64,000 nucleotides of DNA from Denitrobaculum sp965232285. Lineage in GTDB: Bacteria > Pseudomonadota > Alphaproteobacteria > Kiloniellales > Kiloniellaceae. Numbering within the stretch: position 1 is the stretch's first letter; every line of letters starts with the position of its first letter. The notes under the pieces are model-generated. The model did not search any database. It saw nothing but the letters and a program-made list of their open reading frames with translations, and had not been told where the DNA came from. The stretch is from NCBI GenBank assembly GCA_965232285.1, contig CBDDPL010000004.1, forward strand, positions 6,634,001 to 6,698,000, given 5' to 3'. This document shows positions 40,292-49,113 of this stretch, one piece after another. Position numbers and translations under genes: made by a program.

Positions 40292-42370
40292 ATGAGCAAA
40301 GCGATATCACCTGACCGTTGTTTGCGGTCTGTCGCTCGGGGGATTTTGTTAGGCGGGGTCAGTGCTGCGGCGTTGAATCTCTCGCTTGGCCATGCGGCCC
40401 ATGCTGAAGTCGGCAACGCCACGCAGCAGGGAACGCTCTCTCAGCAGACGGCACAGGAAACCGATGGCGCGGCGCCAGCGGGCGAGATCGCGTCGCCGGA
40501 TTATCTGATCGGCCCGGGTGATACCATTGAACTGCTTGTTCTGCGTAACCCGGACCTTTCGGGCGTTTACAGCGTCCGTCCCGATGGCCGTGTTTCGACC
40601 CCCCTGATTGAGGACCTGCAGGTTGTCGGGCACACCCCGACCACGCTTGCCCGGGATCTCGAGGAAAAACTGAGCGTCTACGTTCAGGACCCTGTGGTCT
40701 CGGTCATCGTGCGCGGCTTTTCCGGCGATCTACGGCAACAGATCCGCGTTGTCGGATCGGCGCAGCAGCCCAGCGCGGTACCCTATCGCGACCGCATGTC
40801 GCTCCTGGATGTCATGATTGCGGTCGGCGGGCTGAGCGGCAATGCCGCGGGCAACTCGGCCATCCTGCTGCGGCGCGAGGGTGACGAACGCAGGCAGATC
40901 GAGCTGCGGCTGGATGATCTGATCGACGACGGCGATTCCACGGCCAACATCGCGATGGCGCCGGGCGATGTGATTATCATCCCCGAAGGTTTCTTCTCCG
41001 GCGACTGGCAGGTGACGCCTACGATCTCCTTCGAGCAGACCTACACCGACAACGTCGATCTGGATCCGGACGGTGAAGAGGAGTCGGCCTTTATCAGCTC
41101 TGTGCGGCCAGGCATTACCTTCTTTGCCGATGCCGCCCGGATCAACTGGGCGTTTTCGGGCAATGTGGCTCTGCAGAACCAGACTGCAGGCGAGGATGAA
41201 GGTCTGGACGTCGAGGTCGATCTGAACACCTCCGGCACCGTGGAACTCTTCGAGGATCTCTTCTTCATCGATGGCAGTGCCTCGATCAGCCAGGAGGTTC
41301 TGAACAGCGATACGGCCTCTTCCGGCTCCGATGGGAACTCGACCAACCGGGAGACCATTCAGAACTACCGCTTCAGTCCTTACATCCAGAATCGACTGGG
41401 CGATTTCGCCCGCGCCGAGACCCGCTACCGGCTGTCGCAGGTCTTTATCGATTCCGACGATGCTTCGGACACCACGACGCACGAGGGGACCTTCAACCTC
41501 AACAGCGGTCCTGACTTTACGCAGTTTGCCTGGAATCTGTCCCTCGCGGCCTCCGAAGCCACGCCGTCCGACGATGACGACATTTCCCGGCGGGACGCGA
41601 ACTTCACGACCACCTATGCCCTGACCCGTACCTTTTTCCTGATCGGCTCGGTCGGCTACCAGCAGTTCGATGACGGCGATGCCGACAACGAAGTCGATGA
41701 CCCCACCTGGCGTACGGCGGTTCGCTGGCAGCCGAGCCGGCGCACGCAGGTTGAACTCGGCTACGGGCAGCGTGACGACGAAACCAGTTTTGACGGCAGT
41801 CTGCGCCACGATATCACGCCGCGCACGCGTCTCTCCGCGAGCTATTCAGAGACCTTGAGGACCTCCCAGGAGGCCCTGGGCAGAAATCTGGATCTGATCG
41901 AATTCAACCCGGACAGCGGTCAGTTCGAGAACAGTGAAACGGGTGAGGTGATCACGTCGGTGAACGATCTGCCGTTCGAGGTCAACGACGAGACGACCCG
42001 GGTCTCGACCTTCCGCCTGGGATTGAATGGAACGCGCGGGCGCGACACCTTCGGCTTGAACTTCACCGCGGAGGTGGAAGAAAGCGGCGGTGATGCGGAT
42101 GATGACGAGACCGAATACGGGGTGCGCGCCAACTGGGGCCGGGCGCTCAATAACCGGACCCGCTTCAACACCTCGGGCGAGTATGAGTACAACGATCTCG
42201 GCACCAGTATCGAGACCGAGTACACCTGGCGTGCCGGGCTGAGCTACAACGTCTTCCGAAATGTCTCGGCGAATGTCGACTACTCTTTCCGCATTCGCGA
42301 ATCGGACGAAAGTTCCAGCGAAGAATTCAAGGAGAATGCGGTGACGATTGGCTTGCGGGCCGACTTCTGA
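40292..42370 (+). CDS. Polysaccharide export (OPX/Wza-like) protein fused to outer-membrane beta-barrel
   Basis: 692 residues in three parts. A signal peptide (about 1-38, ending HAAHAE) is followed by a Poly_export plus SLBB region (about 68-232) with DYLIGPGDTIELLVLRNPDL, YSVRPDGRVSTPLIEDLQ, VVGSAQQPSAVPYRDRMSLL and APGDVIIIPEGFF. The last 455 residues form an alternating-strand barrel ending in Phe, the outer-membrane insertion signal. No lipobox Cys is seen, so the barrel rather than a lipid and Wza helix would anchor it. It probably forms the outer-membrane exit for an exopolysaccharide. The barrel resembles PEP-CTERM-associated outer-membrane proteins. GGAG lies 3-4 bases before the ATG. 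Confidence 0.85.
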   Translation: MSKAISPDRCLRSVARGILLGGVSAAALNLSLGHAAHAEVGNATQQGTLSQQTAQETDGAAPAGEIASPDYLIGPGDTIELLVLRNPDLSGVYSVRPDGRVSTPLIEDLQVVGHTPTTLARDLEEKLSVYVQDPVVSVIVRGFSGDLRQQIRVVGSAQQPSAVPYRDRMSLLDVMIAVGGLSGNAAGNSAILLRREGDERRQIELRLDDLIDDGDSTANIAMAPGDVIIIPEGFFSGDWQVTPTISFEQTYTDNVDLDPDGEEESAFISSVRPGITFFADAARINWAFSGNVALQNQTAGEDEGLDVEVDLNTSGTVELFEDLFFIDGSASISQEVLNSDTASSGSDGNSTNRETIQNYRFSPYIQNRLGDFARAETRYRLSQVFIDSDDASDTTTHEGTFNLNSGPDFTQFAWNLSLAASEATPSDDDDISRRDANFTTTYALTRTFFLIGSVGYQQFDDGDADNEVDDPTWRTAVRWQPSRRTQVELGYGQRDDETSFDGSLRHDITPRTRLSASYSETLRTSQEALGRNLDLIEFNPDSGQFENSETGEVITSVNDLPFEVNDETTRVSTFRLGLNGTRGRDTFGLNFTAEVEESGGDADDDETEYGVRANWGRALNNRTRFNTSGEYEYNDLGTSIETEYTWRAGLSYNVFRNVSANVDYSFRIRESDESSSEEFKENAVTIGLRADF

Positions 42371-42394
42371 TCTCTCGCGTTTTATCTTCGAAGC

Positions 42395-42430
42395 AAAACG
42401 ACCGGCCCTTATAGAGGAGCCGGTCGTTTT
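42395..42430. terminator. Bidirectional intrinsic terminator
   Basis: A 12-bp perfect stem (AAAACGACCGGC / GCCGGTCGTTTT) with a 12-base loop lies between two convergent genes and has T-runs in both directions. It serves the OPX-barrel gene and the RTX-like gene. Confidence 0.85.
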
Positions 42431-42464
42431 CTGTGTGGGCCCTTAGACCCGACAGCAAGTCGCT

Positions 42465-45047
42465 TTAGTTCGAAATGACGATATCGTCGTCCGGGTTGCT
42501 GCCGATGGTCAGCGCATCGGTGACACCGGTCAGGGTCACCGTGAAGTCGGCACCGGCACCGGGGTTGTTGACCGTGATCTCGGTATTGCCGCCGTTCACG
42601 GCCACGTTGACCTCGGCCGCGCGGTTCGCTTCCGCAACGCCCAGCGTGTCGAAGAGCGCGTCCAGATTGATCTGGTCTTCGCCCTTGACGAAATCGGTGA
42701 TGATATCGTTGCCGTCGAGATCGAAAACGCCCGGGCTGGTTTCCCGCGCGCCGAAGGCGAAATCGTCGTTCCCGGCGCCGCCGGTCAGGATATCGTTGCC
42801 ACCCAGGCCGATCAGCAGGTCGTCACCATCGCCGCCAATCAGATTATTCTGGCCGTTGTGACCTTCCACGATGTCGAAGTCGTCACCGCCGCTCTCCGGC
42901 GCGTCGGTGGTGACGTTGACCGTGATCTGGCCGCCGACCTGGTCGGTCGTGGAATCGTTGGTCACCGTCAGGGTGATATCGGGGTCGTTGTTGTGACCTT
43001 CGTCCAGGGGGGCGGAGAGGGTCACTTCCCAGGTGTGTTCGCCGGTGGTCGGATCGACGGTCGCCGGACCGATCGAAACGTAGTCGTTTTCGTCGCCGGC
43101 AACGCTCAGGGTCAGGCTGTCGGTGATCTGATTCAGTCCCTGTTCAATGGCCTGTACCAGATTGCTGCTGTCCAGTTCGAGCGGTACGCGCGCGCCGACC
43201 CCCAGATCCGCGATCACGCCGTCATAAAAGTTGTTGATGACGGCCTCGCCCTCATCGCCCGCAGCGACCAGGAAGATCGGAATGATGCCGGAGGCCTGCA
43301 GATTGGACTTCAGCTCCGCGCGGAAAGCCGCGTCAGCGTCCTTCGAGGTGGCGTCCGTGATGATCACCACGACCTTGGAAGAGCCGGTCCGGAAACCGAA
43401 CTGGGATGAGGTGTTGGCATCGCCATCTTCCGCAGCGATCGCATCGAGCGCGACCTGGTTCAGCGAGAACAACTGGCGCTCAGGGAAGTCACCGCCCAGA
43501 CCGGTCGGTCCCGGCCCTGGATTGCCTGCGAAGAGCTCGTCGTAGGCCTGGCCCAGAGTCGGCGGCGCGTTCGGGTTTGCCGGCGGCGGCACCGCCGGGT
43601 CGCCATCCAGGCGCTGTCCGCCCTGTCCGGCTTCGAGATTCAACAGATGCTGGAAGTCGAACTGGCTGCCCGGTGCGCTGCCGCCGTTCGGTCCGATGTC
43701 GCGGAAGGCGCCAAGGCCGAACTGAACGTCGGAGGTAATGGCCTCCACGCCGCTGACCAGATCGTCGAGCAGACCAAGATCCGCCGCATCGTTGTTCGCG
43801 GTCTGCTCGCCGCGCACGATAGGCAAGTCGTCCCGGAAAGATCCGCTTACATCCTGAAGCAGGTAAAGATCCAGAATGTCCGGTGCTTCGGGGTCGGCGG
43901 TGACCGTAAAGGTGACGTCGCTGTTCGGAAAGAGGTTCACGTTGACGGTGGTGGGATCGGTCGCCGTGCCATTGGGGCCGTCGACGTCGACCAACTGCGT
44001 GTCGACCGTGCTCAGCAGTTCCGTTCGTGCGGGATCGGAGTCAGGAACCTCGACAATTCTCTGAACGCTGTTGTCCTCGCCGACCCGCACCTGGATGGTG
44101 CTGCTTGCCGTATTCCCGTCCGGATCTTCGATTTCGTAGGTGAAGCCCACCGTGGTCTGAGTCACGCCGATGGCGGGCGTGAAGACGACCTGGTTATTGA
44201 CGATCGACACGGAACCCAGTGCCGGATTGTCGAGCGCAACGGAGGTCAGGGTCAGCGGGTCGCCATCCGAGTCGCTGTCGTTCGCCAGGACATCGATCGT
44301 GACCGAGGCTTCCGGCGCGTTTGCGTCGCCGGAGCGGTTCGGGCGCACATCCGCAACGTCCGGGCTGGCCTGCAGGCCATCGATCGGCGGCGGCGGTGGG
44401 GGCGGCGGCGGAGGCGGCGGGTCGACGGGGTCGATCGGATCGAGCGTATCCGATGTGAGGTCCAGAGCCAGGCCGGGTTCAGGATCCGGCAGACCGAAGA
44501 CAAGTGCGGTCGGCGGGATCACGCCCTGCGCGGCCAGCAGGTCGATGGCATCGCCCAGATTGTCGTCGTAGACGTTGTTACCGCCACCCTCGGGGGCCGG
44601 GGGCGCCGCGGTTTCGAAGGGAATGGGCTCGCCGTTACCGCCGCCCAGGGCGATGGTCTGGCTGACCAGCAGGCCGCTGTCGACCACCTGGCCGCCGATG
44701 ACGAAGACCGGCGGTGTATCTGAGGCTGCCTGGTCGACGAGGTTCAGAAATACCACGCGGGTATCGATCGCGCCGTTGCCGTCGCCGTCGAAGCTGAGCA
44801 CGAAGTTTGCGCCGTCGACCGCGATAAAGGTCTCCTCGGCCGCCATGGCGAGCAGCACGGGCTGACCCGGCTCCAGGGTAATTTCCTGAGTCTGGCCGGT
44901 CGCGGGTTGATTGACGACCAGCGGCTCGGGGGTGGCCTGGCCTAAGGCAATCCCGTTCTGAACTTCTGTTGCGGCAGAGACGCCGGCCGCCTCCGGACTC
45001 TCTGATACGCGCGCCGGCGAGACGGGGGTAACGGGTTGCTCAGCCAT
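42465..45047 (-). CDS. Secreted RTX-type protein with integrin-beta-like VWA domain
   Basis: 860-residue, very acidic protein, probably secreted by a type I system. It has no signal peptide. The order is an N-terminal domain of T1SS-adhesin type (30-135), a linker with a 12-proline run (210-221) and a tandem/VCBS-like Ig domain (230-322). A VWA-like domain follows (391-645), then a short Ig-like segment and RTX repeats (737-763: GGDGDDLLIGLGGNDIL). The C-terminal secretion domain ends DDDIVISN. The VWA part (DLYLLQDVSGSFRDDLP, MIDAS D399/S401/S403; QFGLGAFRD; VVVIITDATSKDADA; LELDSSNL) matches the order of blocks in eukaryotic integrin beta I-like domains. It is probably a calcium-dependent adhesin. 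A CtrA box lies 67-81 bases upstream. No T1SS genes are in the window. Confidence 0.85.
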   Translation of the reverse strand: MAEQPVTPVSPARVSESPEAAGVSAATEVQNGIALGQATPEPLVVNQPATGQTQEITLEPGQPVLLAMAAEETFIAVDGANFVLSFDGDGNGAIDTRVVFLNLVDQAASDTPPVFVIGGQVVDSGLLVSQTIALGGGNGEPIPFETAAPPAPEGGGNNVYDDNLGDAIDLLAAQGVIPPTALVFGLPDPEPGLALDLTSDTLDPIDPVDPPPPPPPPPPPPIDGLQASPDVADVRPNRSGDANAPEASVTIDVLANDSDSDGDPLTLTSVALDNPALGSVSIVNNQVVFTPAIGVTQTTVGFTYEIEDPDGNTASSTIQVRVGEDNSVQRIVEVPDSDPARTELLSTVDTQLVDVDGPNGTATDPTTVNVNLFPNSDVTFTVTADPEAPDILDLYLLQDVSGSFRDDLPIVRGEQTANNDAADLGLLDDLVSGVEAITSDVQFGLGAFRDIGPNGGSAPGSQFDFQHLLNLEAGQGGQRLDGDPAVPPPANPNAPPTLGQAYDELFAGNPGPGPTGLGGDFPERQLFSLNQVALDAIAAEDGDANTSSQFGFRTGSSKVVVIITDATSKDADAAFRAELKSNLQASGIIPIFLVAAGDEGEAVINNFYDGVIADLGVGARVPLELDSSNLVQAIEQGLNQITDSLTLSVAGDENDYVSIGPATVDPTTGEHTWEVTLSAPLDEGHNNDPDITLTVTNDSTTDQVGGQITVNVTTDAPESGGDDFDIVEGHNGQNNLIGGDGDDLLIGLGGNDILTGGAGNDDFAFGARETSPGVFDLDGNDIITDFVKGEDQINLDALFDTLGVAEANRAAEVNVAVNGGNTEITVNNPGAGADFTVTLTGVTDALTIGSNPDDDIVISN

Positions 45048-45503
45048 GCTGTTCGACCTTTCCCAGGTGGCGCCGCGGCTTCGCCAAAGACAAGGCGAGA
45101 GCGGGCCGGGGTTAACGCTCGGTTAATAGCTTGGCGATCTTGCTGGTCGCTACAAGGTCCGTCAACGACTGTGGAGGCTAAAACTATGTATATATGTATG
45201 ATTTACCTTAACTGACTCCGGGCAGCGTGAAGCGGTAAAGAAAACTAAAATCATTTGTTGTTAGAGGGATAGCATGCAAGTGTCTGTTCTCGGCTCCGCG
45301 GATATCAAAGCTTTGTCAGTGAGAGAGCTTTCCCTAACGAGCGATCTGCAGGCACTCTGAAGGGCAAACAGATTCCGGGTTGAGGATGAGATCGGCTTTT
45401 GCGCTGAAAGGCGCTGCAGAGGAAACAGGAACGACTCCCCGTTATCGTGTCTCGATAGAGAGGCGGCGACCGCTTGTCATGCTTCGGGTGGGAAGCTGAC
45501 GCG
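45048..45503. other. Divergent regulatory region between the RTX-like gene and the ParA-like gene
   Basis: 456 bases with no gene. A CtrA-type box lies at 45114-45128, facing the RTX-like gene. An AT-rich patch with repeated TATGTAT-like words lies around 45184-45202. I cannot assign a promoter to the ParA-like gene. Confidence 0.45.
45114..45128 (-). promoter_or_regulatory. CtrA-type binding site upstream of the RTX-like gene
   Basis: On the minus strand the sequence reads TTAA, seven bases, TTAAC, the CtrA consensus. It is centred about 75 bases before the RTX-like start codon. This is the second such box in 7 kb. Confidence 0.6.
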
Positions 45504-46196
45504 ATGGCGGCGCGTATCATCACCATTGCCAATCTGAAAGGCGGGGTCGGCAAGTCGAACATCGCCGTGAACCTGGCCTGCGAATTGGGCGGCGGGGAGC
45601 GTCGGGTGGCCCTGGTGGATGCAGATCCTCAGGGAACCTCTGCGCACTGGATGTCACGCGGGCGCTATCCGGCTCAGATCTACTCCCTGCCGCTGGAAGA
45701 CGAGCGCGGGGCTCAGCAGTGGGCGACTCAGGTTCTTTCGATCGACTGCGATTTTCTCCTGATCGACTGTCCGGCCCATTCCCGGGCGGTGACCGAGGTT
45801 GCCCTGGCGCTGTCCCGTCTCGCGGTCATCCCCCTCACGGCTTCCGGGCCGGATCTGATCGCCACCACGAACGTGCTCAATCTGATCGAAAGTTCCCGCG
45901 CGGCGCGTGAGGGTGATGCTCTTGGTTTCCTGCTGGTGCCGTCGAAGATCGACCACCGGACCGGCGCGGGCCGGCGGATCGGTGATGTCTTGAAGCACCT
46001 CGGCGACGTAGTGGGGCCGGAGGTCCGGCAGCGCACCGCCTTCATCGATGCCTTTACCGAGCGTAAGTGGATCGGCGATTTTGCCCCTAAAAGCGATGCC
46101 CGGCATGACATCATGAACCTGGCCAATGCCGTTCTGGACAAACTGGAGGAAATGGAACGCTTTGGAGCAGGCGAGCAGGCGGTCCAGGTCTCCTGA
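45504..46196 (+). CDS. ParA/MinD-family ATPase
   Basis: 230-residue deviant Walker ATPase. The P-loop is LKGGVGKSN (Lys12 signature lysine, Lys17). DADPQGTSAHW and DFLLIDCPAHS form switch I and Walker B-like motifs, and the C-terminal helix is amphipathic. No parB gene is next to it, so chromosome partitioning is unlikely. Orphan ParA proteins position surface machinery, chemotaxis arrays or cellulose/exopolysaccharide complexes, which fits the neighbours. GGGAAG lies 8-9 bases upstream of the ATG. Exact cargo unknown. Confidence 0.88.
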   Translation: MAARIITIANLKGGVGKSNIAVNLACELGGGERRVALVDADPQGTSAHWMSRGRYPAQIYSLPLEDERGAQQWATQVLSIDCDFLLIDCPAHSRAVTEVALALSRLAVIPLTASGPDLIATTNVLNLIESSRAAREGDALGFLLVPSKIDHRTGAGRRIGDVLKHLGDVVGPEVRQRTAFIDAFTERKWIGDFAPKSDARHDIMNLANAVLDKLEEMERFGAGEQAVQVS

Positions 46197-46379
46197 TCAA
46201 GTGTTGTTTGCGCCCGGTACTCGACAGACCCTCGTTACTCCAGGTTTGCCATGTAATCTCTTTGTCCCTTGACGTCCGTGGCGTTAACGGGGGATTAGAG
46301 GCTCAAATATTAAATCTACTCTTCAGGCGCTGCGCCGTCCGGCGGGCCGTCACGACTCTATCGGGGAATTGATTGCACT

Positions 46380-47666
46380 ATGCTGACTTCAGAAAAGATT
46401 GCCGTCATTGGTCTGGGTTACGTCGGATTGCCTTTGGCGGTTGCTTTCGCAAAGCATTACGAGACCGTGATCGGCATAGACATCGACAGCCGGCGTATCG
46501 CCGCTTTGCGCGCGAACGAGGACTGGACCGGCGAAGTGACTTCGGAGAATCTGGCGGCTTCCTCGATCCGTTTCACCGACACGGCTGCTGACCTGGAGGG
46601 GGCGACCTTCTTCGCCATCACGGTGCCGACGCCGGTCGACAGCGACCGTCGGCCCGACCTGGGGGCGGTCACGGGGGCCTGCCGGATGATCGCGCCCTAC
46701 CTGAAGCCGGGCAGTGTCGTGGTGCTGGAGTCGACCGTTTATCCCGGCGTGACCGAGGACATATGCGGGCCTGTCCTCGCCGAGGCTTCCGGGCTGCGCC
46801 AGGGTATCGACTTCAAGCTGGGTTACTCCCCCGAGCGGATCAATCCGGGCGACACGGAGCATGGCCTGGAAGCCATCGTGAAGGTGGTCTCGGGTGAAGA
46901 CGCGGAAACGCTGGATCGTGTCGCCACCGCTTACGGCAGCTTCGCTGCCGCCGGCGTGCACCAGGCCCCGTCTATCAAGGTGGCCGAGTCGGCCAAGGTG
47001 ATCGAGAATACCCAGCGTGATCTGAACATCGCTCTGATGAACGAGCTCTCGATTATCTTCGAGCGGCTGGAGATCTCGACGCGAGACGTCCTCGCGGCCG
47101 CCGCGACCAAATGGAACTTCCTGAAGTTCACGCCCGGCCTGGTCGGTGGTCACTGCATCGGCGTCGACCCCTATTACCTGACTGCCCGGGCCGAGGCCGT
47201 CGGCTACCATCCCGAAGTCATTCTCGCCGGCCGCCGCATCAATGACGGCATGGGCGCCTTCGTGGCGCGGAAACTGATCAAGATGCTGCTGGCCAGCGGC
47301 CGGATGTCGGCGGATGCCCGGATCGGCATCCTTGGCCTGACCTTCAAGGAGAACGTGCCGGATATCCGCAACAGCAAGGTGCCGGATATCGTGACCGAGC
47401 TGCGCGAGTACAGTCTGGAGCCTATGATCTTCGACCCCTTCGTCACGGCGGAACTCGCGGAAGAAGAGTTTGATCTGAAGCTGACGCCCGAGGCGGATTT
47501 GCGCGATCTGGACGGCCTGATCCTGGCGGTTTCCCACCAGGCCTTCCTGGAGGGTGGCAACGCGACGCTGACTGACCGGATCAAACCCGGCGGTATCCTG
47601 ATCGATGTGAAGTCGGTCATCGATGACAGCGATCTTCGTGCGGACGTGCAGTACTGGGGGCTCTAA
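46380..47666 (+). CDS. Nucleotide-sugar dehydrogenase (UDP-HexNAc/Glc 6-dehydrogenase family, TviB/WbpO-like)
   Basis: NAD-dependent four-electron oxidation of a UDP-sugar to the uronic acid, a precursor for acidic exopolysaccharide. 428 residues. The N-terminal Rossmann motif is AVIGLGYVGLPLAVAFAK. Further features are ITVPTPVD, LESTVYPGVTED, GYSPERINPGD and AESAKVIENTQRDLNIALMN, with the catalytic Cys in GLVGGHCIGVDPYYL. The C-terminal domain starts at IGILGLTFKENVPDIRNSK. The sequence is of the UDP-N-acetylglucosamine/galactosamine type rather than Ugd. The downstream response-regulator gene is convergent. Confidence 0.92.
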   Translation: MLTSEKIAVIGLGYVGLPLAVAFAKHYETVIGIDIDSRRIAALRANEDWTGEVTSENLAASSIRFTDTAADLEGATFFAITVPTPVDSDRRPDLGAVTGACRMIAPYLKPGSVVVLESTVYPGVTEDICGPVLAEASGLRQGIDFKLGYSPERINPGDTEHGLEAIVKVVSGEDAETLDRVATAYGSFAAAGVHQAPSIKVAESAKVIENTQRDLNIALMNELSIIFERLEISTRDVLAAAATKWNFLKFTPGLVGGHCIGVDPYYLTARAEAVGYHPEVILAGRRINDGMGAFVARKLIKMLLASGRMSADARIGILGLTFKENVPDIRNSKVPDIVTELREYSLEPMIFDPFVTAELAEEEFDLKLTPEADLRDLDGLILAVSHQAFLEGGNATLTDRIKPGGILIDVKSVIDDSDLRADVQYWGL

Positions 47667-47698
47667 CCCTCGCGTCTTGCTGATCCGGCGCCCTGTGA

Positions 47699-48808
47699 TC
47701 AGCTATACTTCTTCACGGCGGCCTCGATTTCCTTCAGGAGCGTTGCGCCGATCTCGCCGCCGGTGCCGGTAATCTTCTGATTGAAGACGGTGCGAATGGC
47801 GCCGATGTGCGCATCGATCAGCTTCAGGCGGTTGCCGGTCACGGTCACACTGACATCCTGTGTGGCTTCGTAGAGCGATTTTCCGAAGGCCGTGCTGAGT
47901 GGATAATCGAAGACGCCGCCCTGGCCGCGGAGCTCGTAGGCGACCTGGTTGATCTGCGCCAGGACCTTGCGGCTGTCCTCCTGGCGCTTCTGCAGCTTGT
48001 TGAGGCATTGCGCCAGCGTGTCCAGGTAGTTCTCTGTCCACTTGGAGTAGTCGCCCACCAGTTCCTGGATGCGGGTTTCGGCCGCCTGGATCACCAGAGG
48101 GTCGAAGTCGACCTGCCCGCGCATCACGTTGGGGCCCAGCTTGTCGAGCAGGCGGTTGGCCGGCCGGATAATGACGGCCCGTACGTCGTCGCGCAGATGT
48201 TTGATATTGGAGCGCGCGTTGATGATCTGCAGATCGGACGGCTGGCTGACGCGGCGGTCTTCCGTATGCTCGATCAGGTCCGGCCGTCCGTTCCTGTCGG
48301 TGGTCTTTTCGAACCAACTGATGGGCCGGTCCAGGCGTCTGCGATCCGGACCGAAGTAGTCGGGCGCAAGGACGAACTGCCGGGGGTTGCGGATCACCTC
48401 GAGAAGCCGGTCGGCAACGGTCTGGGCCGCGAAGGGCTTGGCCAGAAACTCGGTCATGCCGGCATCCCGGGAGTTCTCGACGCCCTTTTCGTCAGCCTGC
48501 CCGGAAACCATGATGAAAGGCACGAAGCGGTCCGGCGCGTGTTTGTTGGTTCTGGTCCAGCGCAGAAACAGAACGCCGTCCACGTCGGGCATCACGAAGT
48601 CCGAGAGGATGATGTCGATGCTGCCGATTTCCGAATTGACCGGATTGGTCTTACTGGTTTTCAGAAGCTCGATGGCCTGCGTCGCGTTGGGCACGCTCAC
48701 GACCTCCTTGATGCCGAGGGCGCGGATCGTGGAGGTGATCAGGCTGCGCATGAAACTATTGTCGTCCACCACCATGATGGAAATGTTGTGCCAGTTAAAT
48801 TTCAGCAT
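47699..48808 (-). CDS. Response regulator with unknown C-terminal helical domain
   Basis: 369 residues. The receiver domain occupies about 1-135, with Asp15-Asp16 in IMVVDDNSFMRS, the phosphoacceptor Asp70 in IILSDFVMPDVDG, the signalling Ser/Thr in FIMVSGQAD and Lys in FLAKPFAAQTV. A conserved basic linker follows (PDYFGPDRRRLDRP), then an all-helical domain of about 200 residues with no DNA-binding or enzymatic motif. It probably transmits its signal by protein contact, as in CheY-like regulators. A histidine kinase is not in the window. Convergent with the sugar dehydrogenase. Confidence 0.85.
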   Translation of the reverse strand: MLKFNWHNISIMVVDDNSFMRSLITSTIRALGIKEVVSVPNATQAIELLKTSKTNPVNSEIGSIDIILSDFVMPDVDGVLFLRWTRTNKHAPDRFVPFIMVSGQADEKGVENSRDAGMTEFLAKPFAAQTVADRLLEVIRNPRQFVLAPDYFGPDRRRLDRPISWFEKTTDRNGRPDLIEHTEDRRVSQPSDLQIINARSNIKHLRDDVRAVIIRPANRLLDKLGPNVMRGQVDFDPLVIQAAETRIQELVGDYSKWTENYLDTLAQCLNKLQKRQEDSRKVLAQINQVAYELRGQGGVFDYPLSTAFGKSLYEATQDVSVTVTGNRLKLIDAHIGAIRTVFNQKITGTGGEIGATLLKEIEAAVKKYS

Positions 48809-49113
48809 GGGCAGTGCTTCAGCATAGGCGTGACTGGATCTGATCCGCTCTGTTGTTGGGTCGACTGATGTCTTGAGGGGTTTACTGGGGGTTGTCGGAA
48901 GCTGATCTTACAATGCGCGAATGAAGGAAAGAAGTTCTAATTTGAATACGCGATTCAAGACAAGAATCCTAGACACTTTGAGTTAAAGCTTCCCTGCTGT
49001 GAAGATCGGTGGCAGCCAAAGCATGACAGGCCGCGCGCCGCCTGTTGATGCCTCGACGTGAGGGTGCCATATAAAGCGGTATCTTCGATCCCACCCTATC
49101 TCAGCGCGGTTAT
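48809..49113. other. Intergenic region, nothing recognised
   Basis: These 305 bases separate the divergent response regulator and JmjC genes. I see no gene and no clear promoter or structured element in them. They presumably contain promoters for both genes. Confidence 0.4.

Noticed and set aside
39975..40295. 106-residue frame upstream of the polysaccharide-export gene
   Set aside because: No binding site, Cys- and Arg-rich mixed composition, overlaps the start of the real gene; treated as leader DNA.
45184..45202. TATGTATATATGTATGA repeat-like patch as a CRISPR or attachment site
   Set aside because: It is a single short AT-rich patch without spacers, flanking repeats or an integrase gene.
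46284..46300. Third CtrA box before the sugar dehydrogenase (TTAA-N7-TTAG)
   Set aside because: The second half-site has a mismatch and the match is what chance would often give; not counted as a site.
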